NCBI GenBank assembly: GCA_031549455.1
Contig: JAVBPT010000059.1
Location: forward strand, 1 to 25,284
Direction of reading: 5' to 3'
Origin: JAVBPT01 sp031549455
GTDB lineage: Bacteria; Bacillota; Clostridia; Lachnospirales; JAKSVV01
Length of the DNA stretch: 25,284 bases
In this document: positions 1 to 5,851 of the stretch, one piece after another
Layout of the letters: each line of letters opens with the position of its first letter
Position numbering within the stretch: the first letter of the stretch is position 1
The notes under the pieces: generated by a model
The model's input: the letters and a program-made list of their open reading frames with translations, nothing else
The model's database searches: none
What the model was told of the DNA's origin: nothing
Made by a program: the position numbers and the translations under genes

Positions 1-165
1 CCGTATTAGATAAACGCTGAAAGCATCTAAGTGTGAAACTAACCTCAAGATAAGATTTCCCATCGTAAGAGTAAGACCCCTTATAGACGATAAGGTTGAT
101 AGGTTAAGGGTGTAAGCATAGCAATATGTTAAGCTGATTAATACTAATAGGTCGAGGTTTTGATT
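1..165 (+). rRNA. 23S rRNA, 3' end (partial)
   Basis: The first 165 bases match the conserved 3' end of bacterial 23S rRNA, including the stretch ending in ACTAATAGGTCGAGG that precedes the terminal helix. The gene begins outside the window. The exact 3' end is an estimate, because the terminal helix cannot be paired without the 5' end. No 5S rRNA follows: only 93 bases separate it from tRNA-Asn, and they are almost pure A+T. Confidence 0.93.
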
Positions 166-194
166 TTCTTTCTTCTCTTTTTATCTTGGTTCAT

Positions 195-226
195 AAATAA
201 TTTAGAAATAAATTATTTTATTTTTT
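195..226 (+). terminator. AT-only hairpin with T-run behind 23S
   Basis: A perfect 9-bp inverted repeat (AAATAATTT at 195-203, AAATTATTT at 210-218) with a 6-base loop is followed by a T-rich run. The stem has no G or C, so it is weak. It could be a leaky terminator or an rRNA processing site, since the tRNAs that follow have no clear promoter of their own. Confidence 0.35.
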
Positions 227-258
227 TCTTTTTAGTCAATACTATATAAGTATTATAG

Positions 259-330
259 TCCTCAATAGCTCAGCGGTAGAGCATTCGGCTGTTAACCGAA
301 GGGTCGTAGGTTCGAGCCCTACTTGAGGAG
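259..330 (+). tRNA. tRNA-Asn (GTT)
   Basis: A full cloverleaf is visible. The acceptor TCCTCAA (259-265) pairs with TTGAGGA (323-329), the discriminator is G330 and the T-loop is GTTCGAGCC. The anticodon GTT is at 291-293. CCA is not encoded. It is probably cotranscribed with the rRNA operon upstream. Confidence 0.97.
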
Positions 331-337
331 GTATTAT

Positions 338-409
338 GGTCCGTTGGTCAAGCGGTTAAGACATCGCCCTTTCACGGCGGTATCACGGGTTCGATTCCCG
401 TACGGACTA
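338..409 (+). tRNA. tRNA-Glu (TTC)
   Basis: The cloverleaf has acceptor GGTCCGT (338-344) paired with ACGGACT (402-408), discriminator A409, and anticodon TTC at 371-373. CCA is not encoded. It lies 7 bases after tRNA-Asn. Its last 23 bases, from the T-arm to the discriminator, plus the following terminator are repeated exactly at 2244-2305, which suggests that this gene's 3' end is a recombination or attachment site. Confidence 0.97.
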
Positions 410-448
410 TATATAAGAAAGTTAGGAATTTCCTAGCTTTTTTGTTTG
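387..448 (+). repeat. 62-bp direct repeat, copy 1 (tRNA-Glu tail plus terminator)
   Basis: Bases 387-448 are identical to 2244-2305. The repeat covers the T-arm and 3' acceptor of tRNA-Glu, the short A+T linker and the whole terminator. Such a duplicated tRNA tail is the usual footprint of a site-specific integration (attL/attR) or of a tandem duplication. No integrase gene lies between the two copies. Confidence 0.9.
419..444 (+). terminator. Rho-independent terminator of the rrn/tRNA operon
   Basis: The inverted repeat AAGTTAGGA / TCCTAGCTT (one G-U pair) is followed by a run of T. It sits 10 bases after tRNA-Glu and ends the rRNA-tRNA transcript. It is part of the duplicated 62-bp repeat. 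Confidence 0.85.
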
Positions 449-535
449 GGTTTTAGTTAAAAATACAATTATTCTAGCACTTTTTTCTAGCAGTTCATTC
501 TTCTCAAAGAGTGAATCGTAAAATCAGACAACACA

Positions 536-564
536 TTTACAAAATATGGAATATATGATATAAT
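536..564 (+). promoter_or_regulatory. Sigma-A promoter of the 292-residue gene
   Basis: TTTACA (536-541), a 17-base spacer and TATAAT (559-564) lie just upstream of the gene starting at 589. The sequence resembles the promoter region of the toxin-antitoxin pair at 1495-1525, so the two may share an origin. Confidence 0.75.
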
Positions 565-588
565 GTAGACAATAGTGAGGTATATAGA

Positions 589-1467
589 ATGAGTTTTTCT
601 AATATTACTAAAGATGCTACTAATAATGGTCTTACAGAAGTAAATATAGAGGAATTACAAAAGCTAGGAAATATCGAATTTTTAAATAGTTTTTTAACGT
701 TGCATTATTATATTTTCGGACTTTTGGAAGAAGAATTTGATTTAAGAACAATGCTAGAATCCTCGCAAAGCTTGCTTCCAAATTTTTTGAAAGAATTAAA
801 TCCATCTGAAGGCTTGCAAAAAGAATTTATGTCTTTGGAGGACATTATTTTTCACACTATATCTCCTGAGAAATATCTATATAGAGATTTACTTGAAATG
901 GCATATTCTCGAGGTTTAGAAGTTAACTACGAATTTGGCTTTATACCACCACGTAAAGAGCTTATCTGTACTGATGAATTTCGTAATTGGTTTAGCTATA
1001 TGAGAAATAATCCTACCTATATTAGAGAAGTGAAGGCTACTAATTTTTTAGGAGACTATGATATTGGCTATGTAGAAGATGAAACAATGGGTTTTGATTT
1101 ACCTGTAAGGGAGGCCTGTAAAATATTAAATGAAAAAGGATATTCTACATACTGGTCTTCAGCAAATGTCGACGACTTCTATAAAAGAAGAAGTCATGTT
1201 GTAAAAGATAAATCAGTTGGATATATATTGATAGATCCACAAAATTTAGATGAGGAGTTAAAAAAGAAATTACTTTTGGATGGGGAGTGTAAATTTTGGG
1301 GAGCGGCATTGAAACATAAAGATGGTATGAGTGATACTAGTGAATATTATGGAATTTGGTCAGAGATATCTTCCCCTGATATGTTATGTATTGATTTAAG
1401 TAAAGATCTGGAGGATAAAGCATTAGAATTACCTATATTAAATCTATCTGAGGACTTAGAATTGTAA
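589..1467 (+). CDS. Unrecognised 292-residue cytoplasmic protein
   Basis: I do not recognise this family. There is no signal peptide and no membrane segment. The N-terminal half (residues 1-140) is helix-rich and acidic. The C-terminal half contains a block, roughly residues 150-265, with LPVREACKILNEKGYSTYWSS and later GYILIDPQNL and YYGIWSEI, which reads like a small alpha/beta domain. A promoter lies at 536-564 and GTGAGG before the ATG gives a usable ribosome binding site. It is the first gene behind tRNA-Glu inside a segment bounded by 62-bp direct repeats, next to a toxin-antitoxin pair. A badly damaged paralogue sits behind the second repeat (2351-2643), showing that the gene has been duplicated locally. 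It is probably an accessory gene. The reading frame is intact with codon use like its AT-rich neighbours. Confidence 0.85.
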   Translation: MSFSNITKDATNNGLTEVNIEELQKLGNIEFLNSFLTLHYYIFGLLEEEFDLRTMLESSQSLLPNFLKELNPSEGLQKEFMSLEDIIFHTISPEKYLYRDLLEMAYSRGLEVNYEFGFIPPRKELICTDEFRNWFSYMRNNPTYIREVKATNFLGDYDIGYVEDETMGFDLPVREACKILNEKGYSTYWSSANVDDFYKRRSHVVKDKSVGYILIDPQNLDEELKKKLLLDGECKFWGAALKHKDGMSDTSEYYGIWSEISSPDMLCIDLSKDLEDKALELPILNLSEDLEL

Positions 1468-1494
1468 TTTTAAAAAGGATCATTGAAAAGAAAG

Positions 1495-1525
1495 TTTACA
1501 CAAAATATGAAATTTGTGATATACT
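1495..1525 (+). promoter_or_regulatory. Toxin-antitoxin promoter with internal inverted repeat
   Basis: TTTACA (1495-1500) and TATACT (1520-1525) are separated by 19 bases, longer than ideal. The inverted repeat CACAAA-N8-TTTGTG (1499-1518) lies between them. An operator in that position fits the autoregulation usual for type II toxin-antitoxin operons; that it binds the antitoxin is inference. Confidence 0.55.
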
Positions 1526-1544
1526 ATTAAAAAAGGAGTAAGTT

Positions 1545-1784
1545 ATGTTAAAAGAAATTGTAATAGAAGAACTAGAAGCAAGTGAATATGATGATATTGA
1601 AGAGCCAATTCTGATTAAAAGAAAAAATCAAAAGAAGTTATTTATAGTAGATGAAGATTATTTAGATAGGTTAAAAGATTTAGAAGTTATAAAAGGTTTA
1701 TTAGAAGCTGAAGAGGACAAGGAGAATGGTAGTGTAAAAAATGCTAGAGAAATTTTGAAAGAACTGAGAAGGCGATATGAATAA
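1545..1784 (+). CDS. Phd/YefM-like antitoxin
   Basis: This 79-residue, highly charged protein resembles the central and C-terminal part of Phd/YefM-type antitoxins. The EEPILIKRKNQKKLFIVDEDYL stretch (residues 19-40) corresponds to the beta-strand segment that in those proteins reads like EPIYLTKNG...VVMD. It is followed by a helical acidic region and a C-terminal LKELRRRYE motif that would wrap around the toxin. The N-terminus is shorter than usual, so the DNA-binding fold may be abridged. The start is set by the strong ribosome binding site AAAGGAG. The gene overlaps the toxin by 8 bases, typical of such pairs. It would neutralise the toxin and repress the operon, probably through the inverted repeat in the promoter. 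Confidence 0.72.
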   Translation: MLKEIVIEELEASEYDDIEEPILIKRKNQKKLFIVDEDYLDRLKDLEVIKGLLEAEEDKENGSVKNAREILKELRRRYE

Positions 1785-2091
1785 ATATGAAGTTATCGTA
1801 ACCAAGAAATTTGAAACATCTTTGTTTCAAATCTTTGAATATATAAAGAATATTTTGTGTGCAGAGGTAGCTTCAAATAAGCTTTTGATTAAATTTGAAA
1901 AATTAGTGGAGACACTTGAGGATTCTCCTTTTATATACTCAAAAGTAAGACGTTATGAAGTCTTGGCAAAAGAATATAGGAGAGCAATTATAAAAAAGTA
2001 TGTTGTTATATATGATATAAACGAAGAGGAGAAAAAGGTATATTTAGATAATATATTTTATGGTGGGAGTGATTACATAAATAAAATCTAA
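1777..2091 (+). CDS. ParE/RelE-family toxin
   Basis: This 104-residue basic protein has the ParE/RelE layout. An N-terminal strand YEVIVTKKFE is followed by two helices (FETSLFQIFEYIKN and a long helix around residues 30-52). After a PFIYSKVRR segment come the C-terminal beta strands, AKEYRRAIIKKYVVIYDI and KKVYLDNIFYGGSDY. The YGGSDY ending corresponds to the YGRRDY seen in many ParE proteins. Family members either poison gyrase (ParE) or cleave ribosome-bound mRNA (RelE); the sequence alone does not decide. It starts within the end of the antitoxin gene. The pair lies between the two 62-bp repeats and may stabilise the segment against loss. Confidence 0.8.
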   Translation: MNKYEVIVTKKFETSLFQIFEYIKNILCAEVASNKLLIKFEKLVETLEDSPFIYSKVRRYEVLAKEYRRAIIKKYVVIYDINEEEKKVYLDNIFYGGSDYINKI

Positions 2092-2243
2092 TAGAAAAAT
2101 GACTAAACCTTCTAGCGTTTTTTCTAGCATTTGGTACAAATATAGGAAAATATGCACAGTCTAGGAAAAAATGAAAATTTGTAAAAATGCTGAAATTATA
2201 AAGAGTTGGGATATGTAGGCACATAGGAATACATATGCCTCAT

Positions 2244-2305
2244 GGGTTCGATTCCCGTACGGACTATATATAAGAAAGTTAGGAATTTCCTAGCTTTTTT
2301 GTTTG
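2244..2305 (+). repeat. 62-bp direct repeat, copy 2 (tRNA-Glu tail plus terminator)
   Basis: This is an exact copy of 387-448. It holds the 3' 23 bases of tRNA-Glu without the rest of the tRNA, so it is a remnant and not a second functional gene. Three of the four bases just before it also match, with a mismatch directly adjacent. It carries the same terminator hairpin (about 2276-2301). Confidence 0.9.
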
Positions 2306-2350
2306 TTTAAAGCTTAGAAGTATTGTTGCTCTAGCAGTTATATTCTATAG

Positions 2351-2643
2351 AGTAGATTTGATTTAAGAACATTAGAACCTAAGCATTTTTCTAAAACTTT
2401 TATTTCAAATATATTAAAAAGCCCTCTCCTATTAGAGAGTCAATGAGAGAATTTTGCAAAAAGGAGAGAAGAAGTTCTTTATAATAATTTACTTGCAATG
2501 ACATTTGCTTGTGGATTAAAAGTAGATACATTTTCTTTAATTGATCTAAACGAACTTATTTGTATGGATGAATTTTAAAAGTGGTCAAAGCATTAGTATT
2601 GCCTTCATTAAATCCACAAGACGATTTAAGATTGCAAACATAA
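2351..2643 (+). pseudogene. Decayed paralogue of the 292-residue protein
   Basis: Translation shows pieces of the gene at 589-1467 in the right order. FDLRT is encoded from 2357. Then YNNLLAMTFACGLKV and ELICMDEF (about 2480-2575) match YRDLLEMAYSRGLEV and ELICTDEF. KALVLPSLN followed by DDLRL (up to the stop at 2641) matches the C-terminus KALELPILN followed by EDLEL. The start is gone, frames shift, stop codons interrupt (for example 2576-2578), and about 140 central residues are deleted. The remnant follows repeat copy 2 just as the intact gene follows copy 1, so the whole unit was probably duplicated. Confidence 0.8.
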
Positions 2644-2655
2644 TAAAATATTTAC

Positions 2656-2677
2656 AGCTGGGTAAGCCCAGCTTTTT
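2656..2677 (+). terminator. Rho-independent terminator
   Basis: A perfect 7-bp stem AGCTGGG (2656-2662) / CCCAGCT (2667-2673) with a 4-base loop is followed by a T-run. It follows the pseudogene directly and insulates the gene at 2854. Confidence 0.85.
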
Positions 2678-2853
2678 GCGTGATTTTAATTTCTAAAATA
2701 GTGGTAAATAGTAAAATGATTAAACAAAATCATTGGCTAAAAGAACGAAAGATCGATGAAATATAGCATGACCAGTATACCAGTCATATGGAACACAACG
2801 GATTTGATCAACATATAATTAAATTATAGACAAACAAAACGAGAAGGTTAATT

Positions 2854-4011
2854 ATGAAGCAAAAAGCTATTTATATTTTTATATTAATAATATATTTGTG
2901 TTTCCTGCCAATTATAGCGTCTGCAATCTCTCCTGAAGCAATACTTACAGCAGATGGGATACTGGTTGATACTTATTCATCTGTACAAGAGGCAGTCAAT
3001 ATGGTTACACAAACCTCAGGAAACAATTTTATTATTGAAGTGGCAGGCGGAATGGTTACTGATCCACTCAATATCGTGCAGCAGCCAAATAAAAATGTAG
3101 TGATAAGGCCACAGTCTGGAGCATCTGTTATATTTACAAATACCATTACGATTGATGGGAATGGAAATCTTAACAGCCCAGAAAGTTTATTGATACAAGG
3201 ATTTTCTTTTGATTTTTCTTCAGGAACTCCTGCAAATTGTATTTATTTTAATTTGATTCCACCAAGAACCGGATATGGCTATCCGCATAATGTCATCATT
3301 AATGGTTGTAATTTTAAAGGTGTTTTTAATACAACGGTAGCAGTTCAAAGTGTGAGTGGCGGTTCAAAAAACATTTCAATAATTAATTGTAATGCTATAG
3401 ATATGCACAGTCTTGCACAGTTAAAAGCTGTAACGGGGTATGCGTTTATTCAAAATTGTAATGTAAGCAATTCCAGCGCTTCAGTAAACTTCTATGGAGT
3501 AGGAGATTTAATAATTGATAGCTGCAAATTTGACGTAGTAGGCTATGCGGTTCGTAGCGGTCAAAGTTCAGGTACAATTTCTAGTGCAGGTTCTGTAACC
3601 ATTACTAACAGCTTGTTAAATTCAAGTTCAATGGAAGACGGTACAATTGTTTTAAGGGGTGACAGTACTGCCAATATCAATATTTTACATTCTAATATAA
3701 CAAATACAAACGCAGAGGGATCAATCATACAAAATCTCAATCCAGCAAGCGAAGGGAAATATAAAATTAATATTGTTGAGTCAAATCTAACAGGACAAAT
3801 TACTGGTATTAATCCGTCAATTGTAACTACAATTGATGACCCAAATGTGCAAAATGGTCCTATTTGTATTAATAATGGCTCGAGAGGCAATTTGAACTTC
3901 ATAATCATGATTTTAATTATTGCAATACTTATTTTACTAATTATTATGAGCATCCTTATTATATGCAAGTGTCGAGATAAATGCAGGAAACATCATCACA
4001 GTTGCTGTTAA
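2854..4011 (+). CDS. Exported beta-helix-like protein, C-terminal membrane anchor
   Basis: This 385-residue protein begins with a clear signal peptide (residues 1 to about 24, ending IIASA). The body is rich in Asn, Ser, Thr, Val and Ile, with short repeating strands of the type VIINGCNF, ISIINCNAI, AFIQNCNV, LIIDSCKF, VTITNSLL and INILHSNI. That is the pattern of right-handed parallel beta-helix proteins such as the pectate-lyase-like fold. Near the C-terminus a strongly hydrophobic segment (about residues 348-370) is followed by a short basic tail with five Cys and three His. This predicts an outside-facing helix domain anchored by one membrane span. AGAAGG before the ATG is the ribosome binding site. 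Catalytic function cannot be inferred. It may be a surface or spore-associated protein. Confidence 0.8.
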   Translation: MKQKAIYIFILIIYLCFLPIIASAISPEAILTADGILVDTYSSVQEAVNMVTQTSGNNFIIEVAGGMVTDPLNIVQQPNKNVVIRPQSGASVIFTNTITIDGNGNLNSPESLLIQGFSFDFSSGTPANCIYFNLIPPRTGYGYPHNVIINGCNFKGVFNTTVAVQSVSGGSKNISIINCNAIDMHSLAQLKAVTGYAFIQNCNVSNSSASVNFYGVGDLIIDSCKFDVVGYAVRSGQSSGTISSAGSVTITNSLLNSSSMEDGTIVLRGDSTANINILHSNITNTNAEGSIIQNLNPASEGKYKINIVESNLTGQITGINPSIVTTIDDPNVQNGPICINNGSRGNLNFIIMILIIAILILLIIMSILIICKCRDKCRKHHHSCC

Positions 4012-4032
4012 ATACAAATAATGTAAACATAG

Positions 4033-4066
4033 ATATCGCGCTCGCTAAGTGGTGAGTGATATTTTA
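4033..4066 (+). terminator. Possible terminator after the beta-helix gene
   Basis: ATATC (4033-4037) pairs with GATAT (4058-4062), extended by an imperfect GC-rich arm containing a mismatch. A short T-run follows. It is weakly supported, but it is in the expected place 22 bases after the stop codon. Confidence 0.35.
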
Positions 4067-4136
4067 AAAATTTTCATTTTAAAGTAAGCTGTTTTTATCA
4101 TTCTGAAAAATGTTGCTTTAGAAACTTATACAAAAA

Positions 4137-4183
4137 AATTAGGTGATACCTAGTTTTTTTGTTTGGTTTTTAGTCAAAATATC
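4137..4183 (+). repeat. Degenerate third copy of the tRNA-Glu terminator repeat
   Basis: The hairpin AATTAGGT / ACCTAGTT, its T-run and the following GTTTGG-TTTTAGT-AAAA block align with the terminator and flank at 419-465, with scattered changes. It begins about 1.86 kb after copy 2. No tRNA T-arm remains. It is directly followed by the truncated antitoxin remnant. The hairpin itself (4137-4160) should still terminate transcription. Confidence 0.6.
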
Positions 4184-4191
4184 ATTCTTCA

Positions 4192-4257
4192 AAAGAAGGA
4201 TTTTCGACTGACGAGGAAATAGAGGAGGAAATGAAAGCACATGGTGAGGATGTATAA
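4192..4257 (+). pseudogene. Truncated antitoxin remnant
   Basis: The only open frame encodes about 21 residues ending GFSTDEEIEEEMKAHGEDV and a stop. It is acidic and sits immediately in front of a PIN-toxin remnant with a stop/start overlap. This is the expected C-terminus of the cognate antitoxin. Its N-terminal part is missing, cut at the degenerate repeat just upstream. Confidence 0.55.
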
Positions 4258-4637
4258 ATAAAGCCATTAAGGTCATTTTAGATACTAATGTTTTAGTTTA
4301 TGCGTTGTGGTCTGAGGAGGGAATCCAACAATAATAATTGCTTAGTGATTTTGGAGGTTATCAAACCTTACTTTAGTGATACAATATTCGAAGAGTATGT
4401 TCATACGTTTAATCGTCCTAGACTAAAGTTCTCCACTCAAACGAGGGAAGAATTATTTAAAAAAATAAGAGTATTATTCAAATGATAGATGAAACGGATC
4501 GGAAGTTTTATGTTGCAGCCAAGGCTTATGATGGATATTTAGTAACTGGAAATAAAAAGCATTATCTTCTTGAATCGTTTATTGTATCTCCTGCGCAATT
4601 CTTAAACTTACTCACGGGCTACCTGGAGGATAAATAA
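4254..4637 (+). pseudogene. PIN-domain toxin pseudogene
   Basis: Read across three frames, this is a PIN-domain RNase toxin of the type that opens VILDTNVLVYAL. The pieces are AIKVILDTNVLVYALWSEEG (frame of 4281), NPTIIIA, then VILEVIKPYFSD and EEYVHTFNRPRLKFS (frame of 4300), and finally DETDRKFYVAAKAYDGYLVTGN and FIVSPAQFLNLL (frame of 4482, stop 4635-4637). The conserved acidic residues of the PIN site (the D of LDTN, the E of FEEY, the D of DETD and the D of AYDGYL) are all recognisable. The start codon is ATA instead of ATG, and at least two or three frameshifts break the gene. The toxin is therefore dead, in line with the loss of its antitoxin. Confidence 0.85.
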
Positions 4638-4845
4638 GGTATAGAAATTGTCTGAATAGTAATATAGAGAGGCAAAGATTCACATGAAGACATATGAGTT
4701 ATTTTTGTTTTTAATGAAAATTTAGAGTGACATGATCCGCAGAAAAGAATCCTCTCATAGTAGGTTGAAACGGATCGGTTCAGGCACAGAATAAATTCTC
4801 GAAGCATAAGATAGTAAATGAAGAAGAGAATAATTAGGAGAGAAG

Positions 4846-5280
4846 ATGGCTAATGACAACATACAAAACGGACCAGACTATGGATCGGAACCTTTTGTTA
4901 CCAATATAAATAACGCCACCCTACAAAATCCAAATTTTCGGACGGCATTATGGACCGGAAAAAATATGCAGCTTACTTTAATGAATATTCCGGTAAACGG
5001 CCAGATTGGTCTGGAATCTCACCCTTATCTTGATCAATTCTTAAGAATTGAAGAGGGGAACGGCCGTGTGATGATGGGTGATAGTGTTGATAGGCTTAAT
5101 CAGCAGGCAAATGTGCAGGATGATGATGCGATTATTATACCAGCGGGAACCTGGCATAATCTTGTAAATACGGGGAACAAACCAATTAAGCTGTATTCTA
5201 TTTATGCCCCTATCCAGCACCCACACGGTACGGTGCATAGAACGAAAGCAGAAGCGGATGCAGCGGAAGGCGTCCATTAA
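4846..5280 (+). CDS. Single-domain cupin protein
   Basis: This 144-residue protein is a small cupin (double-stranded beta-helix barrel). The first cupin motif reads ESHPYLDQFLRIEEGNG (residues 57-73) with H59 and Q63 in ligand positions. The second reads IIPAGTWHNLVN with H104. The spacing and the PAGTWH turn are typical of mannose-6-phosphate-isomerase-like cupins with a divalent metal. The His-rich tail HPHGTVH (residues 125-131) could add ligands. The substrate is not predictable. It has a good ribosome binding site (AGGAGAG), no signal peptide, and its own terminator; no strong promoter is evident upstream. It marks the end of the decayed accessory region. Confidence 0.88.
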   Translation: MANDNIQNGPDYGSEPFVTNINNATLQNPNFRTALWTGKNMQLTLMNIPVNGQIGLESHPYLDQFLRIEEGNGRVMMGDSVDRLNQQANVQDDDAIIIPAGTWHNLVNTGNKPIKLYSIYAPIQHPHGTVHRTKAEADAAEGVH

Positions 5281-5303
5281 AGATATTTTGTTTTTTATCC
5301 TGG

Positions 5304-5336
5304 AGAGCTAGAGCAAAGGTGGTTTAGCTCTTTTTG
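5304..5336 (+). terminator. Rho-independent terminator of the cupin gene
   Basis: The stem AGAGCTA (5304-5310) / TAGCTCT (5325-5331) with a 14-base loop is followed by TTTT, 24 bases after the cupin stop codon. Confidence 0.75.
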
Positions 5337-5367
5337 GATTCATTACAAAAAATTTCAAAAAAAGGGC

Positions 5368-5396
5368 TTGTCAAATCAGAAATTATAGTATAAAAT
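5368..5396 (+). promoter_or_regulatory. Sigma-A promoter of tRNA-Lys
   Basis: TTGTCA (5368-5373), a 17-base spacer and TAAAAT (5391-5396) lie about 78 bases upstream of the tRNA. It is the only good promoter for the tRNA-Lys and DUF1858 transcript. Confidence 0.75.
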
Positions 5397-5473
5397 AGAA
5401 CTACTTTTGGGGTCTTTTAGGCAATTAAATCATTGCATAATGGATCTGATTCCGTAAAGACTATGATAGATGA

Positions 5474-5546
5474 GGGCTATTAGCTCAGTCGGTAGAGCAC
5501 AGGATTTTTAATCCTGGTGTCCCGGGTTCGAGCCCCGGATGGCTCA
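5474..5546 (+). tRNA. tRNA-Lys (TTT)
   Basis: A full cloverleaf is present. Acceptor GGGCTAT (5474-5480) pairs with ATGGCTC (5539-5545), the discriminator is A5546 and the anticodon TTT is at 5507-5509 in a TTTTTAA loop. CCA is not encoded. Only 27 bases separate it from the next protein gene, with no terminator between. Confidence 0.96.
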
Positions 5547-5573
5547 GGATAAAACAAAAAAAGGAGAAGGACG

Positions 5574-5774
5574 ATGATAAATGAAACCATGACCATTGCA
5601 GAAATATTGGCAGTCAATGAAGAACTAGCAGAAGTATTAATGGCACACGGAATGCACTGTGTAGGTTGTCCGGCACACTCACATGAAACCTTAAAAGAGG
5701 CTTGTGAAGGGCACGGATTAGATACACAAGAACTAATGACACAAATGAATGATTATTTAAAAAACAATCAATAA
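5574..5774 (+). CDS. DUF1858 domain protein (disulfide/redox)
   Basis: This 66-residue protein is a complete DUF1858 domain, the small helical family often found with hybrid-cluster protein and other anaerobic redox proteins. The diagnostic pieces are TIAEILAVNEELAEVLMAHG, then MHCVGCPAH with the C29-x2-C32 pair, and EACEGHGLD. The cysteine pair is thought to act in redox or cluster chemistry; the partner is not in this window. AAGGAGAAGG gives a strong ribosome binding site. The gene follows tRNA-Lys with no intervening promoter or terminator, so it is probably cotranscribed with it and freed by tRNA processing. Confidence 0.92.
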   Translation: MINETMTIAEILAVNEELAEVLMAHGMHCVGCPAHSHETLKEACEGHGLDTQELMTQMNDYLKNNQ

Positions 5775-5782
5775 GATTTTAG

Positions 5783-5803
5783 AAGACTCTAAAGTCTTTT
5801 CTA
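5783..5803 (+). terminator. Short terminator after DUF1858 gene
   Basis: AAGACT (5783-5788) pairs with AGTCTT (5793-5798) across a 4-base loop, followed by TTCTATTTATTTT. It lies 8 bases after the stop codon. Confidence 0.6.
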
Positions 5804-5832
5804 TTTATTTTCAGAATTCGATATAGATTAGA

Positions 5833-5847
5833 ATAAGGTCACCTTAT
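5833..5847. repeat. Perfect palindrome upstream of walR
   Basis: ATAAGGT-C-ACCTTAT is a perfect 7-bp inverted repeat around one base. It precedes a second, stronger hairpin and the walR promoter. It could be an operator or simply part of the terminator region. Confidence 0.5.
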
Positions 5848-5851
5848 GTGA

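Noticed and set aside
471..500. Double TTCTAGC motifs at 473-492 and again at 2110-2130
   Set aside because: They probably stem from the same duplicated flank and low-complexity T-rich sequence; I see no stem or gene relation to support a separate feature.
2241..2268. Apparent second tRNA-Glu gene
   Set aside because: Only the 3' part (T-arm and acceptor strand) is present; the D-arm and anticodon arm are missing, so it is a repeat remnant.
2760..2800. ACCAGT direct repeats and a partial palindrome around 2770-2790, upstream of the beta-helix gene
   Set aside because: The symmetry is imperfect and no promoter can be aligned with it.
3561..3968. Long minus-strand open frame of 135 codons inside the beta-helix gene
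   Set aside because: It is antisense to a protein with clear signal peptide and membrane anchor, and has no ribosome binding site or recognisable product.
4490..4781. TGAAACGGATCGG occurring at about 4490 and again at about 4768, suggesting another toxin fragment
   Set aside because: The match is 13 bases, flanks do not align, and nearly the same string occurs inside walK (about 7838), so it is probably chance.
4638..4845. Gap between the PIN pseudogene and the cupin gene
   Set aside because: Searched both strands for gene fragments, a promoter and hairpins; apart from the ribosome binding site of the cupin gene nothing convincing is visible.
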